DNA of 64,000 nt from Blautia sp. (GTDB taxonomy: Bacteria > Bacillota > Clostridia > Lachnospirales > Lachnospiraceae). The DNA lies in contig JARIAR010000013.1 of assembly GCA_029257805.1 (NCBI GenBank), positions 48,532 through 112,531 on the forward strand. Direction: 5' to 3'. Below, one piece after another: positions 53,525 to 61,892 of this stretch; position 1 is the first letter of the stretch; the number at the start of each line of letters is the position of its first letter. The notes below the pieces were generated by a model. It searched no databases. It was given only the letters and a program-made list of their open reading frames with translations, and had not been told where the DNA came from. The position numbers and the translations under genes are program-made.

Positions 53525-54532
53525 ATGGGAAGGCAAAAATATGGAAAGTATTTTTTTGCTGTACTGGTGGCAGCAGTGATCCTTGGGATGATTTATTACT
53601 ATGGGGTTGTTCACGAAAATGAGAATAAGGAAAAGGGAATATATTCCGTTATTCTCTATGAAAATACAGCTAACGAGTGGAATACGCTTATGGAAGGGAT
53701 CAACCAGGCAGAAAAAGATTTTAACGTGCATATAAGATATGTATCCATGGGAAATGCCAGAACATCTGAGGAACAGGTAGAAATGGTAAAGCGTGAGGTT
53801 CGGGAAGGTACCATGGGGATTCTTCTGGCAGCCATAGACAGCGAAGCAGTAGGAGAAGGTCTGGAAGCAGCCGGGATTTCTGTTCCGGTAGTGACTGTGG
53901 AAACAGGGATAAAAGCCGGACTTTATCACGTGGAAACCCACATTAGCTCCAATGACTACGAAATGGGAAAAATGCTGGGGCAGAAAATAGTTGAAGATAT
54001 GGAGAAAGACCAGGGAGAAAAGACAGTGGCAGTAGTAGGGGAATATATGGAGAGAGACAGCGTGAGATCCCGCTATGAAGGATTAACAGAAGTTCTGGAA
54101 AATGCCGGAATAGAAGTGGTATCAAAAGCCAGACAGAAAGGTGATTTTAGTTTGAGCCTTTATATTAAGGGGATGATGTATGAATCTGATCGATATATTG
54201 CTGCGCTTGATAAATTTACAACAGAAGAAGCAGCCAAGGCCTGGGAACAGTACGGGTATGAAACCGATCATTCCCGGAAAAAATATAAGAATCCTGTTAA
54301 GATTTATGGAATTGGGAATACGGCACAGACCGTAAATGACCTGGATAATGGGAAAATAGAAGCCCTTGTATATCAGAATGAGTTTAACATGGGTTATAAT
54401 GGAATTAAAGCTCTTGTAGAAAAAGAACAGAAAGGGTATGTTCAGGAAAGTTACAGCATTATGCATAAACTTGTGACAAGAGATACGTTGTATGAGTCGG
54501 AAAATGAACGGCTTCTATTCTCGAATCAGTAG
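53525..54532 (+). CDS. membrane-anchored sugar-binding sensor protein
   Basis: 335 residues. An N-terminal membrane helix (about 9-28) without a cleavage site or lipobox, then a periplasmic-binding-protein type 1 domain of the RbsB class (YSVILYENTANEWNTLMEGI, then MGILLAAIDSEAVGEGL, GYNGIKALVEKEQKG). Its start codon follows the kinase stop directly. Such anchored binding proteins (XylFII in Clostridium) pass ligand signals to a neighbouring LytS/YesM kinase. The residues of galactose binding are not conserved, so the ligand may differ. Confidence 0.82.
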   Translation: MGRQKYGKYFFAVLVAAVILGMIYYYGVVHENENKEKGIYSVILYENTANEWNTLMEGINQAEKDFNVHIRYVSMGNARTSEEQVEMVKREVREGTMGILLAAIDSEAVGEGLEAAGISVPVVTVETGIKAGLYHVETHISSNDYEMGKMLGQKIVEDMEKDQGEKTVAVVGEYMERDSVRSRYEGLTEVLENAGIEVVSKARQKGDFSLSLYIKGMMYESDRYIAALDKFTTEEAAKAWEQYGYETDHSRKKYKNPVKIYGIGNTAQTVNDLDNGKIEALVYQNEFNMGYNGIKALVEKEQKGYVQESYSIMHKLVTRDTLYESENERLLFSNQ

Positions 54533-54542
54533 GAGGAGAAGC

Positions 54543-55604
54543 ATGAAGAAAAATTATGTGGTATTAGGGGGGCTGGCAGCTTTGGCAGGCATAACAACTA
54601 TTTGCAGCTGCGGACAGCCGGGAACAGAAGAGGAAGAAAAAAATCTTAAAATAGGGATTAGTGTGTATGATCAGTATGATACTTTTGTGACAGAAATGGT
54701 TTCCAGTTTTCAGAATTATGCAAAAGAAAAAGAAAAGGACTGGGGCATTTCTATTGAGCTGGAGGTCAAAAATGCAAATAACAACCAGATCAGTCAGAAT
54801 GATCAGATGGATGATTTTATCCAGGACGGAGCTGATATAGTATGCATTAATCTTGTGGACAGAACAGATGCCTCAGGAATTATTGAAAAAGCTAAGAGCA
54901 ATGATATTCCTGTGATTTTTTTCAACAGAGAACTTGTAAAAGAAGATCTGGAAAGATGGGACAAACTATATTATGTAGGGGCAGATGCCTTTCAGTCAGG
55001 AAAGATGCAGGGCGACATTCTTGTTGAAGAATGCAAAAAAAATTTTTCCGTAATAGATAAAAACAAGGATGGCATACTGCAGTATGTAATGCTGGAAGGT
55101 GAGCCGGGACACAACGATTCTATGGTACGCAGTATGGCGGTGATCAATGAGATTACAGAGAGAGGATATCTTGTAGAAAAGTTATCGGATGAAATTGCAA
55201 ACTGGAATCGCGATCAGGCTGCCAATAAAATGAAACAGTTTCTGGAGGCATATGGAGATAAAATAGAAGTTGTTATGGCAAATAATGACGATATGGCATT
55301 GGGAGCAATTGATACATTAAAAGATTTTGGGATGGATATAACAGATGAAAACTGGCCTGTTATTCTTGGTGTGGATGGTACTGCAGTGGGATTGCACGCT
55401 GTAGAGAAGGGAGAAATGCTGGGAACAGTATTAAACGATTTTAAAGGTCAGGCTTGTGGAATGCTGGAACTTGCTTATTCAATCAAAATGGAGAAACCTC
55501 TTTCTGAGGAATTTGAACTAGAGGATGGGAAGTATATCCGTCTTCCATACAAAAGTGTAACGAAAAAGAATTTGGGAGAAATACAAATGGAATTAATGGA
55601 GTGA
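54543..55604 (+). CDS. second MglB-like galactose/glucose-binding lipoprotein
   Basis: 353 residues with a lipoprotein-type signal (hydrophobic stretch to about 22, Cys-rich TICSCG), then an MglB fold. All listed E. coli ligand residues appear, including His and Asp in GEPGHNDSMVR, Trp in NWNRDQA, Asn in NNDDMALG, Asp in GVDGT, Asn in LNDF, and the calcium loop DKNKDGILQ. It is thus closer to the classic galactose/glucose site than the transporter's own MglB. AGGAGGAG precedes ATG 54543. As the last gene of the sensor unit it may be a second sensory receptor or an extra transport receptor. Confidence 0.87.
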   Translation: MKKNYVVLGGLAALAGITTICSCGQPGTEEEEKNLKIGISVYDQYDTFVTEMVSSFQNYAKEKEKDWGISIELEVKNANNNQISQNDQMDDFIQDGADIVCINLVDRTDASGIIEKAKSNDIPVIFFNRELVKEDLERWDKLYYVGADAFQSGKMQGDILVEECKKNFSVIDKNKDGILQYVMLEGEPGHNDSMVRSMAVINEITERGYLVEKLSDEIANWNRDQAANKMKQFLEAYGDKIEVVMANNDDMALGAIDTLKDFGMDITDENWPVILGVDGTAVGLHAVEKGEMLGTVLNDFKGQACGMLELAYSIKMEKPLSEEFELEDGKYIRLPYKSVTKKNLGEIQMELME

Positions 55605-55628
55605 TCTTTTGAGATCGCTCCATTTTAC
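55595..55628 (+). terminator. terminator after the second mglB-like gene
   Basis: Thirteen-bp stem AATGGAGTGATCT / AGATCGCTCCATT overlapping the stop codon, followed by TTACATTTTG. Confidence 0.8.
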
Positions 55629-55755
55629 ATTTTGTCTTTATATTTATCGTGTATTTAACAGAAATAAGCATTCAGGTTTTATATGAGAGCGCTATAATCC
55701 ATTTGTCAGTGAGGAAAAAACAATTTTGAATAAAAGATGACAAGGAGAAAAGATT

Positions 55756-57300
55756 ATGAAAGTAAAAAAAATCACTGCTTTGCTTATGACTGCAACAGTA
55801 CTTGCATCCGGAATGTCTGTAACACAGACAGCCTTTGCACAAGAAGAAAGTCAGGAGACAAAGATCCCAAAATATATTTTTCTGTTTATTGGAGATGGAA
55901 TGAGTTATCCGCAGGTTCAGGCGACAAACTATTATTTGAATGAATTGGAAGAAAAAGAAGGAGATATTTTAACAAGCAGCAGTAAGCTGAATATGATGAA
56001 TTTCCCTGTATCCGGTTCTGCTCAGACATATGACAGTACCTCTTTCTGTCCGGATTCTGCATCTACCGCAACTTCCATTTCCACAGGGCATAAAACATAT
56101 AGCGGAACAATTAATATGGATGAAAAAATGGAAACACCTTACGAAACAATTGCGGAAAAACTGAAAAAGCAGTTAGGATATAAAGTGGGGATTCTTTCTT
56201 CCGTAAATTTGAATCATGCAACACCTGCAGCTTTTTATGCACATCAGGCTTCCAGAAATAATTATTATGAAATAGGGGAAGAAATGGTGGCAAGTGAATT
56301 TGATTACTTTGCAGGAGGCGGATTAAAACAGACAACAGGAGCTGACGAGGACAAGACCGATCTTTATCAGCTTGCAGAGGAAGCCGGATATAAAGTAGTA
56401 AAAACCCAGGCAGAGGCAGAAGCTCTTACAGCAGAAGATGGAAAAACAATCGTAATTGATGAAACACTTGCTGACGATGACTCTATGAGTTATTCTATGG
56501 ATCTTGAGGAAGGCGAGTGGGGACTTGCGGATTATGTGGAAAAAGGAATCGAAGTGCTTGATAATGAAAAAGGATTTTTCATGATGTGCGAGGGCGGAAA
56601 AATCGACTGGGCATGTCATGCCAATGATGCAGCAGCAACCATTACAGATACAAAAGCAATGGATGATGCTGTTGGAAAAGCAGTAGAGTTTTATAAGGAG
56701 CATCCGGATGAAACCTTAATTCTTGTAACAGGTGACCACGAAACGGGTGGTATGACCATCGGATATGCAGGAACGGACTACGATACTTTCCTTTCTAATA
56801 TGCAGAATCAGAAAATTTCTTATGCAAAATTTGATTCTGATTATGTATCCGGATATAAAGAAAACAAAACGGATTTTGACACGGTAATGAAAGATGTAAC
56901 AGAATTATTTGGATTACAGGCACCTGCAGAGGTAAAGGAAGTTTCAAAACAGGCTGACAGCAAAGATGTACATCCGGAATCAGAAGATACAGGCTCTCTG
57001 GTTATGACAGAATATGAATATAATAAATTAAAAGCTGCATATGAAGAAACAATGAGCCGTACAGGAGAGGAAAAAGAGTTTGATCAGGAAGAATATGTTC
57101 TTTATGGAAGCTATGAGCCTCTTACTGTGACGATCACACATATTTTAAATAATAAATCCGGTATAAATTTCTCCTCCTATGCGCATACCGGTCTTCCGGT
57201 GGAAGTCTTTGCCATGGGGGCAGGACAGGAGCAGTTCGACGGATATTATGATAATACAGATATTTATAACAAGATGGCGGATCTTACAGGAGTAAAATAG
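55756..57300 (+). CDS. secreted alkaline phosphatase
   Basis: 514 residues with a signal peptide (about 1-28, AFA/QE). PhoA-family active site: metal ligands D47 in FIGDGM, nucleophile S101 in PDSASTATS, EGGKIDWACHAND, GDHETGG and the late His in SYAHTG. It releases phosphate from organic esters outside the cell. AAGGAGAAAAG precedes the ATG. A TATAAT at 55693-55698 has no good -35, as for activator-dependent promoters; only one TTAACA is seen upstream, so a Pho box is not shown. It lacks a lipobox, so attachment is unclear. Confidence 0.93.
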   Translation: MKVKKITALLMTATVLASGMSVTQTAFAQEESQETKIPKYIFLFIGDGMSYPQVQATNYYLNELEEKEGDILTSSSKLNMMNFPVSGSAQTYDSTSFCPDSASTATSISTGHKTYSGTINMDEKMETPYETIAEKLKKQLGYKVGILSSVNLNHATPAAFYAHQASRNNYYEIGEEMVASEFDYFAGGGLKQTTGADEDKTDLYQLAEEAGYKVVKTQAEAEALTAEDGKTIVIDETLADDDSMSYSMDLEEGEWGLADYVEKGIEVLDNEKGFFMMCEGGKIDWACHANDAAATITDTKAMDDAVGKAVEFYKEHPDETLILVTGDHETGGMTIGYAGTDYDTFLSNMQNQKISYAKFDSDYVSGYKENKTDFDTVMKDVTELFGLQAPAEVKEVSKQADSKDVHPESEDTGSLVMTEYEYNKLKAAYEETMSRTGEEKEFDQEEYVLYGSYEPLTVTITHILNNKSGINFSSYAHTGLPVEVFAMGAGQEQFDGYYDNTDIYNKMADLTGVK

Positions 57301-57301
57301 C

Positions 57302-58438
57302 ATGAGAAGCAGACTGAAAAACAGTGCTGTTTCTATATTAGCGGTAATGCTGATTATCATCCTCATGGCGGTTCCTACCGGTTATGAGGATGCTGCTATT
57401 TATAAAGGAACAGACCGTGTAAGAGCGAAAGTGCTTTCCACAGATGAAAGTACGGTGAAAAGTTCCGGACTTATTTTGTCTGGAGAACAATACTGCAGAT
57501 TGAAGATCCTTAATGGAAAATTTAAGGGGAAGGAAACAAAAGGGGTAAATATGTTAAGCGGCTCCCTGGAATCTGATAAAATGTTTGAAGAGGGGGACGT
57601 TGCTCATGTTGTGATTAGTTATAAAGGAGAAGAAATTCTGTCTGTAATGATGTCAGATCATTTTCGGATCGGGCAGGAGTTGCTTCTTGTAGCTATGTTT
57701 GTTGTGTTGCTGGTTCTTTTTGCAGGCAAAACAGGACTACGGGCAGTTTATTCCTTTGTGATCACAATACTTACAATATGGAAAATTATGGTTCCGGCAT
57801 ATTTAAGAGGAATCAATCCCGTATGGTGCGGTATTGGGGTAACCATATTTCTTACCGTGCTCATTATTTTTCTTGTATATGGATTTGATAAGAAAACAAT
57901 GGCAGCCAGCAGTGGAGCCCTTCTTGGTGTTTTTGTAACGTGTGTGCTGGGATGTATTTTTACAGACTTGTTTAAGATCCATGGAGCAGTAATGTCGTAT
58001 TCCGAAAGTCTTTTGTATTCCGGGTATCAGGACTTAAACCTTACAAAGATTTTTATGAGTGGGATTTTTATTGGAGCTTCCGGAGCTATGATGGATCTGT
58101 CTGTAGATATTACGTCTGCAGTCAATGAAGTGATTGAAAAGAAACCGGATATTAAATGGAGAGAGGCAGCCCGTTCCGGAATGAATGTAGGAAGAGCGGC
58201 CATGGGTACGATGACCACTACGTTGCTTTTGGCATATTCGGGAGGGTATATTGCACTTCTTATGACATTTATGGCACAGGGAACGCCTGTTGATAATATT
58301 TTAAATTATAAATATGTTTCTGCTGAAATTCTTGATACGATAGTGGGAAGTTTTGGACTTGTAACCGTCGCTCCTTTTACAGCTGTTACAAGTGGGCTTC
58401 TTCTTACAAAAAAGAAAAAAGAAATTTGTGGAAAATGA
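57302..58438 (+). CDS. YibE/F-like membrane protein
   Basis: 378 residues of the YibE/F family: N-terminal membrane helix (about 8-25), an extracytoplasmic domain of about 100 residues (VRAKVLSTDESTVKSSG, MFEEGDVAHVVIS), then seven to eight helices with the conserved GASGAMMDLSVDITSAVNEV stretch. Function is unknown. The ATG is one base after the phosphatase stop, so the two are translated together, an association that may link it to phosphate or metal conditions. It ends at a perfect hairpin. Confidence 0.88.
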   Translation: MRSRLKNSAVSILAVMLIIILMAVPTGYEDAAIYKGTDRVRAKVLSTDESTVKSSGLILSGEQYCRLKILNGKFKGKETKGVNMLSGSLESDKMFEEGDVAHVVISYKGEEILSVMMSDHFRIGQELLLVAMFVVLLVLFAGKTGLRAVYSFVITILTIWKIMVPAYLRGINPVWCGIGVTIFLTVLIIFLVYGFDKKTMAASSGALLGVFVTCVLGCIFTDLFKIHGAVMSYSESLLYSGYQDLNLTKIFMSGIFIGASGAMMDLSVDITSAVNEVIEKKPDIKWREAARSGMNVGRAAMGTMTTTLLLAYSGGYIALLMTFMAQGTPVDNILNYKYVSAEILDTIVGSFGLVTVAPFTAVTSGLLLTKKKKEICGK

Positions 58439-58439
58439 A

Positions 58440-58473
58440 AAGCAGGGATTCCGAAAAAACGGAATCCCTGCTT
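58440..58473. terminator. bidirectional terminator
   Basis: Perfect 14-bp stem AAGCAGGGATTCCG / CGGAATCCCTGCTT with an A6 loop between convergent genes. Confidence 0.8.
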
Positions 58474-58510
58474 ACATAAGGGGAAAGTATATAACTGGAA
58501 ATGTATAAAA

Positions 58511-58957
58511 TCAACCTTCAATAGCAATATAATGATTGTTTTCTATGGATTGCGCTGCTTTTTTAGGAAGAGAAAGCTGCAGGATACCATTTTCGTATTT
58601 TGCATGAATCTCATCGTTTGTAACATTATTGCCAACGTAAAAGCTTCTGCTCATGCTGCCGGCATAACGTTCCCGACGAATGTAACTTCCATTTTCATCT
58701 TTCTGATCTTTATCAAGGCTTTTTGCTGCACCAATAGATAAATAACCATCTTTAAGCTGTACGGAAATCTCATCTTTCTTAAATCCCGGGAGATCAATGT
58801 CTACTTCGTAAGCATTTTCTGTTTCCCGGACATCAGTTTTCATCATATTTGCGGCATGTTTGCCATATAATGGATTTTTCTTTCCAAAAAACTCATTTTC
58901 AAAATCATCCATCCAGTTATCAAATAAATTTTCTCCAAAAATACTAGGCATCATCAT
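58511..58957 (-). CDS. Hsp20 small heat-shock protein
   Basis: 148-residue alpha-crystallin-type holdase that keeps unfolding proteins soluble. The crystallin domain covers about 38-140 (VDIDLPGFKKDEISVQLKDG, then the A-x-Y-E-N-G-I-L motif AKYENGILQLSLPKK). AAAGGAGA precedes ATG ATG ATG; the first is taken. A strong sigma-A promoter is present; no CIRCE element or CtsR box was seen between promoter and gene. Confidence 0.95.
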   Translation of the reverse strand: MMMPSIFGENLFDNWMDDFENEFFGKKNPLYGKHAANMMKTDVRETENAYEVDIDLPGFKKDEISVQLKDGYLSIGAAKSLDKDQKDENGSYIRRERYAGSMSRSFYVGNNVTNDEIHAKYENGILQLSLPKKAAQSIENNHYIAIEG

Positions 58958-59004
58958 AAGTCATTCTCCTTTCTGTGATTGCTTTCTTTCTTTGTTCTAT
59001 ATGT

Positions 59005-59033
59005 AATATAACACCTATAAATATATGCGTCAA
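59005..59033 (-). promoter_or_regulatory. sigma-A-like promoter of the hsp20 gene
   Basis: Minus strand TTGACG, 17-base spacer, TATATT, 48 bases before the gene. Confidence 0.75.
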
Positions 59034-59168
59034 GAGGCTAAATGGTATTTCACATACTTTTCACAGAATGTGATTTTAAAGGAGAGTTTTCTCTATGTGT
59101 AGAATATTCATCTGTTTTTTTATATAATAATCTACAGTACATGTTTTTAGATATATGGAGGAGGAAAG

Positions 59169-60080
59169 ATGACATTAACACAACTTCGTTACGCGATTAC
59201 CATTGCAAGAGCAAGTTCTATGAATGAAGCGGCACGTAATTTATTTATATCTCAGCCGAGTTTATCAGCTGCAATCAAAGATCTGGAAGAAGAAATAGGA
59301 GTAGAACTTTTTAGAAGAAGCAACAGGGGGATTTCCGTAACTCCGGAGGGGGAGGAGTTCTTAGGCTATGCCAGACAGGTAGTAGAACAGTATGAACTGA
59401 TGGAATCAAAATATATTTCCAAAAAACCCTCTAAAAAGAAATTTAGTGTTTCCACACAGCATTATACCTTTGCAGTAGATGCTTTTGTAGAAATGGTGAA
59501 GCAGTTTGGAATGGACGAGTATGAATTTGCCATTCATGAAACAAAAACATATTCGGTTATAGAAGATGTAAAAAATTTTAAAAGTGAAATTGGGATTCTT
59601 TATTTAAATGATTTTAACAGTAAAATTCTTACAAAGCTTTTTCATGAGTATAACCTGGAGTTTCATGAAATTTTAAAATGCAGCATTTATGTTTATATGT
59701 GGAAAGGGCATCCTCTTGCAAACAGAGAAGAAATTGAGTTATCGGAACTGTTGGAGTACCCGTGTCTTTCTTTTGAACAGGGAGAATATAATTCTTTTTA
59801 TTTTGCGGAAGAAGTTTTAAGTACATATGAGTACAAAAGACTTATTAAGGCGGATGACAGAGCTACTTTGTTAAATCTTATGATTGGCTTAAATGGATAT
59901 ACCTTATGCTCCGGTATTATATGCGAAAAATTAAATGGTTCAGAGTATTGTGCGGTAAAACTAAAATCAGATGAGGTAATGACCATTGGTTATCTTGCCA
60001 GAAAAGGGATTGCCATTAGTTCTCTTGGAAAAAAATATCTGGAGGAGATTTCCAAATATAAATACAGGGCTTTGTTATAG
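59169..60080 (+). CDS. LysR family regulator next to metNIQ
   Basis: 303 residues: helix-turn-helix at about 3-62 (MNEAARNLFISQPSLSAAIKDLEEEIG) and an effector-binding domain (about 90-290) with three Cys. It is in the same direction as metNIQ, 102 bases upstream. A palindrome with TTATAGGA/TCCTATAA arms overlaps its stop codon and fits a binding site for it. Sulfur-amino-acid regulators of this family (MtaR/MetR, CmbR) act on met transport in Firmicutes, so control of methionine uptake is likely but inferred. TGGAGGAGG precedes the ATG. Confidence 0.88.
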   Translation: MTLTQLRYAITIARASSMNEAARNLFISQPSLSAAIKDLEEEIGVELFRRSNRGISVTPEGEEFLGYARQVVEQYELMESKYISKKPSKKKFSVSTQHYTFAVDAFVEMVKQFGMDEYEFAIHETKTYSVIEDVKNFKSEIGILYLNDFNSKILTKLFHEYNLEFHEILKCSIYVYMWKGHPLANREEIELSELLEYPCLSFEQGEYNSFYFAEEVLSTYEYKRLIKADDRATLLNLMIGLNGYTLCSGIICEKLNGSEYCAVKLKSDEVMTIGYLARKGIAISSLGKKYLEEISKYKYRALL

Positions 60081-60094
60081 GAATATCCTATAAC
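60074..60094. promoter_or_regulatory. palindromic candidate LysR operator for metNIQ
   Basis: GTTATAGGA, three-base centre ATA, then the exact complement TCCTATAAC. The centre is about 66 bases before the start expected from the TATAGT at 60138-60143, the usual recognition position of LysR activators. It is similar in layout to the MET-box TATAG...CTATA. Confidence 0.6.
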
Positions 60095-60182
60095 TGGCTG
60101 AATGTTTTTCGGATTAGCGCGTTTTGTAAATCGGTAGTATAGTATCTGTAGGCGAAAAAAGGAAAGGAAACAATAAAAAGAA

Positions 60183-61220
60183 ATGGCGGGAATTGTAATT
60201 GAAAATGTGTGCAAAACCTTTCAGTCCAAGGATGGAAAGGTGGATGCATTAAAAAATATTAACCTGTCCATAGAGTCAGGTGACATCTATGGAATCATTG
60301 GAATGTCAGGTGCAGGAAAAAGTACCCTTGTGCGATGTATGAACTTTTTGGAACAGCCTTCAGAGGGACGTGTATTAATTGATGGAAAATCTCTTGGTGA
60401 TTTTTCCGAGAAAGAACTTCGGAAACAGAGAGAAAGCATTGGGATGATCTTCCAGCATTTTAACCTTCTTATGCAGAAGTCTGTTTTGGAAAACGTGTGT
60501 TTTCCGTTGTATATTCAGGGGAAAAAGAAAGCAGAGGCAAGAAAGAGAGCAGAAGAGCTTCTGGAGATCGTTGGTCTTCGGGATAAAGAGAAAGCGTATC
60601 CTTCCCAGCTTTCCGGAGGACAGAAGCAGAGAGTAGCAATTGCGAGAGCCCTTGCTTCTGATCCTAAGATTCTTCTCTGTGATGAAGCAACAAGTGCCCT
60701 TGATCCACAGACGACTTCATCCATTCTGGAACTTTTGAAAGATATTAATAAGAAGTTTGGGATTACCATTGTGATCATTACTCATCAGATGTCGGTTGTC
60801 CGTGAAATCTGTACCCATGTGGCGATCATGAATCAGGGAGAGGTAGTCGAACAGGGACTTGTATCTGAGATTTTTTCAAGACCAAAATCTACAGTGGCAA
60901 AAGAAATTATCCGGAGAGATGCAGGTACTGATGTGGAGCCAAAAGGAACCGGTCTTCCGGGAGAGATACAAAGTGGAACGATTATTCGTATTGTTTTCTC
61001 TGAAAACTCTGCTTTTGAACCGGTTATTTCCAATCTTGTGCTGAATTTTCATGAGCCTGTAAACATTCTTCGGGCAGATACTAAAAATGTAGGCGGTGTG
61101 GCAAAAGGAGAAATGGTTCTGGAGTTTATGAAGGGAAGCAAAAATGTGGAAGAAATGAAGAAGTACCTGGAGGACAGGGGACTTGCAGTAGAGGAGGCGC
61201 CGGAATATGTGGACAGATGA
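60183..61220 (+). CDS. metN: methionine import ATP-binding protein
   Basis: 345 residues. ABC domain with Walker A GMSGAGKST (40-48), LSGGQKQR signature, CDEATSALDP Walker B, and a C-terminal NIL domain (about 265-340) that senses methionine in MetN proteins. Starts with ATG 60183; the ribosome site GGAAAGGAAA is more distant than usual. Overlaps metI by 14 bases. Together with MetI and MetQ it takes up D/L-methionine. Confidence 0.95.
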   Translation: MAGIVIENVCKTFQSKDGKVDALKNINLSIESGDIYGIIGMSGAGKSTLVRCMNFLEQPSEGRVLIDGKSLGDFSEKELRKQRESIGMIFQHFNLLMQKSVLENVCFPLYIQGKKKAEARKRAEELLEIVGLRDKEKAYPSQLSGGQKQRVAIARALASDPKILLCDEATSALDPQTTSSILELLKDINKKFGITIVIITHQMSVVREICTHVAIMNQGEVVEQGLVSEIFSRPKSTVAKEIIRRDAGTDVEPKGTGLPGEIQSGTIIRIVFSENSAFEPVISNLVLNFHEPVNILRADTKNVGGVAKGEMVLEFMKGSKNVEEMKKYLEDRGLAVEEAPEYVDR

Positions 61221-61866
61221 AGTAATTCAGATGATAATAACAGGTGTGGGAGAAACTCTTTATATGACGCTTTTTTCCACAGTACTTGGATACCTGTTCG
61301 GTCTTCCTATGGGAGTTCTTCTTACAATTTCTGATAAAGGCGGGCTGAAACCAAATCCGGTTCTTTATAAAATTCTTGATGTGATTGCGAATATTGTAAG
61401 AAGTGTTCCGTTTTTGATTCTTTTAATCGTATTGATCCCTTTTACAAGACTTGTAGCAGGAAAAGCATATGGTCCTACGGCAACCATTGTTTCGCTTACA
61501 GTAGCAGCCATTCCGTTTATTGGGAGAATGGTAGAATCTTCCTTAAAAGAAGTGGATGAGGGAGTTGTGGAAGCGGCAAAATCCATGGGTGCCGGAACAT
61601 TTCGTATTGTATGGAAAGTTCTTCTTGTAGAAGGCAGAACGTCCCTTCTTACAGGTGCAACTATTGCCATAGGAACCATTCTTGGTTATTCTGCAATGGC
61701 AGGATGCTGCGGAGGCGGCGGCCTGGGGGCAATTGCCATTCAGTATGGTTATTATCGTTATGAGACAGGGATTATGCTCGTTACGGTAATTTTACTTATT
61801 ATACTTGTACAGATCTTCCAGTCTGTAGGAATGTTTTTTGCATCAAAGCTGGATAAAAGAAAATAA
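61207..61866 (+). CDS. metI: methionine import permease
   Basis: 219 residues, five membrane helices, BPD_transp_1 fold, with the EAA loop around VVEAAKSMGAGTFRIVWKV. GGAGG is found within the end of metN seven bases before ATG 61207, and the genes overlap by 14 bases. Confidence 0.95.
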   Translation: MWTDEVIQMIITGVGETLYMTLFSTVLGYLFGLPMGVLLTISDKGGLKPNPVLYKILDVIANIVRSVPFLILLIVLIPFTRLVAGKAYGPTATIVSLTVAAIPFIGRMVESSLKEVDEGVVEAAKSMGAGTFRIVWKVLLVEGRTSLLTGATIAIGTILGYSAMAGCCGGGGLGAIAIQYGYYRYETGIMLVTVILLIILVQIFQSVGMFFASKLDKRK

Positions 61867-61892
61867 ATATAAAGCGTTGGAGGAATAGACAG

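Noticed and set aside
53003..53941. 312-codon minus-strand frame across the kinase and sensor genes
   Set aside because: Antisense of two well-supported genes, full of Phe, His, Ile and Cys typical of complement translation, without a ribosome site.
55640..55700. Pho box upstream of the alkaline phosphatase gene
   Set aside because: Only one TTAACA-type hexamer is present; the required direct repeats with 11-base period were not found.
58958..59004. CIRCE or CtsR heat-shock operator before hsp20
   Set aside because: No GCACTC-N9-GAGTGC type repeat or GGTCAAA tandem repeat was found.
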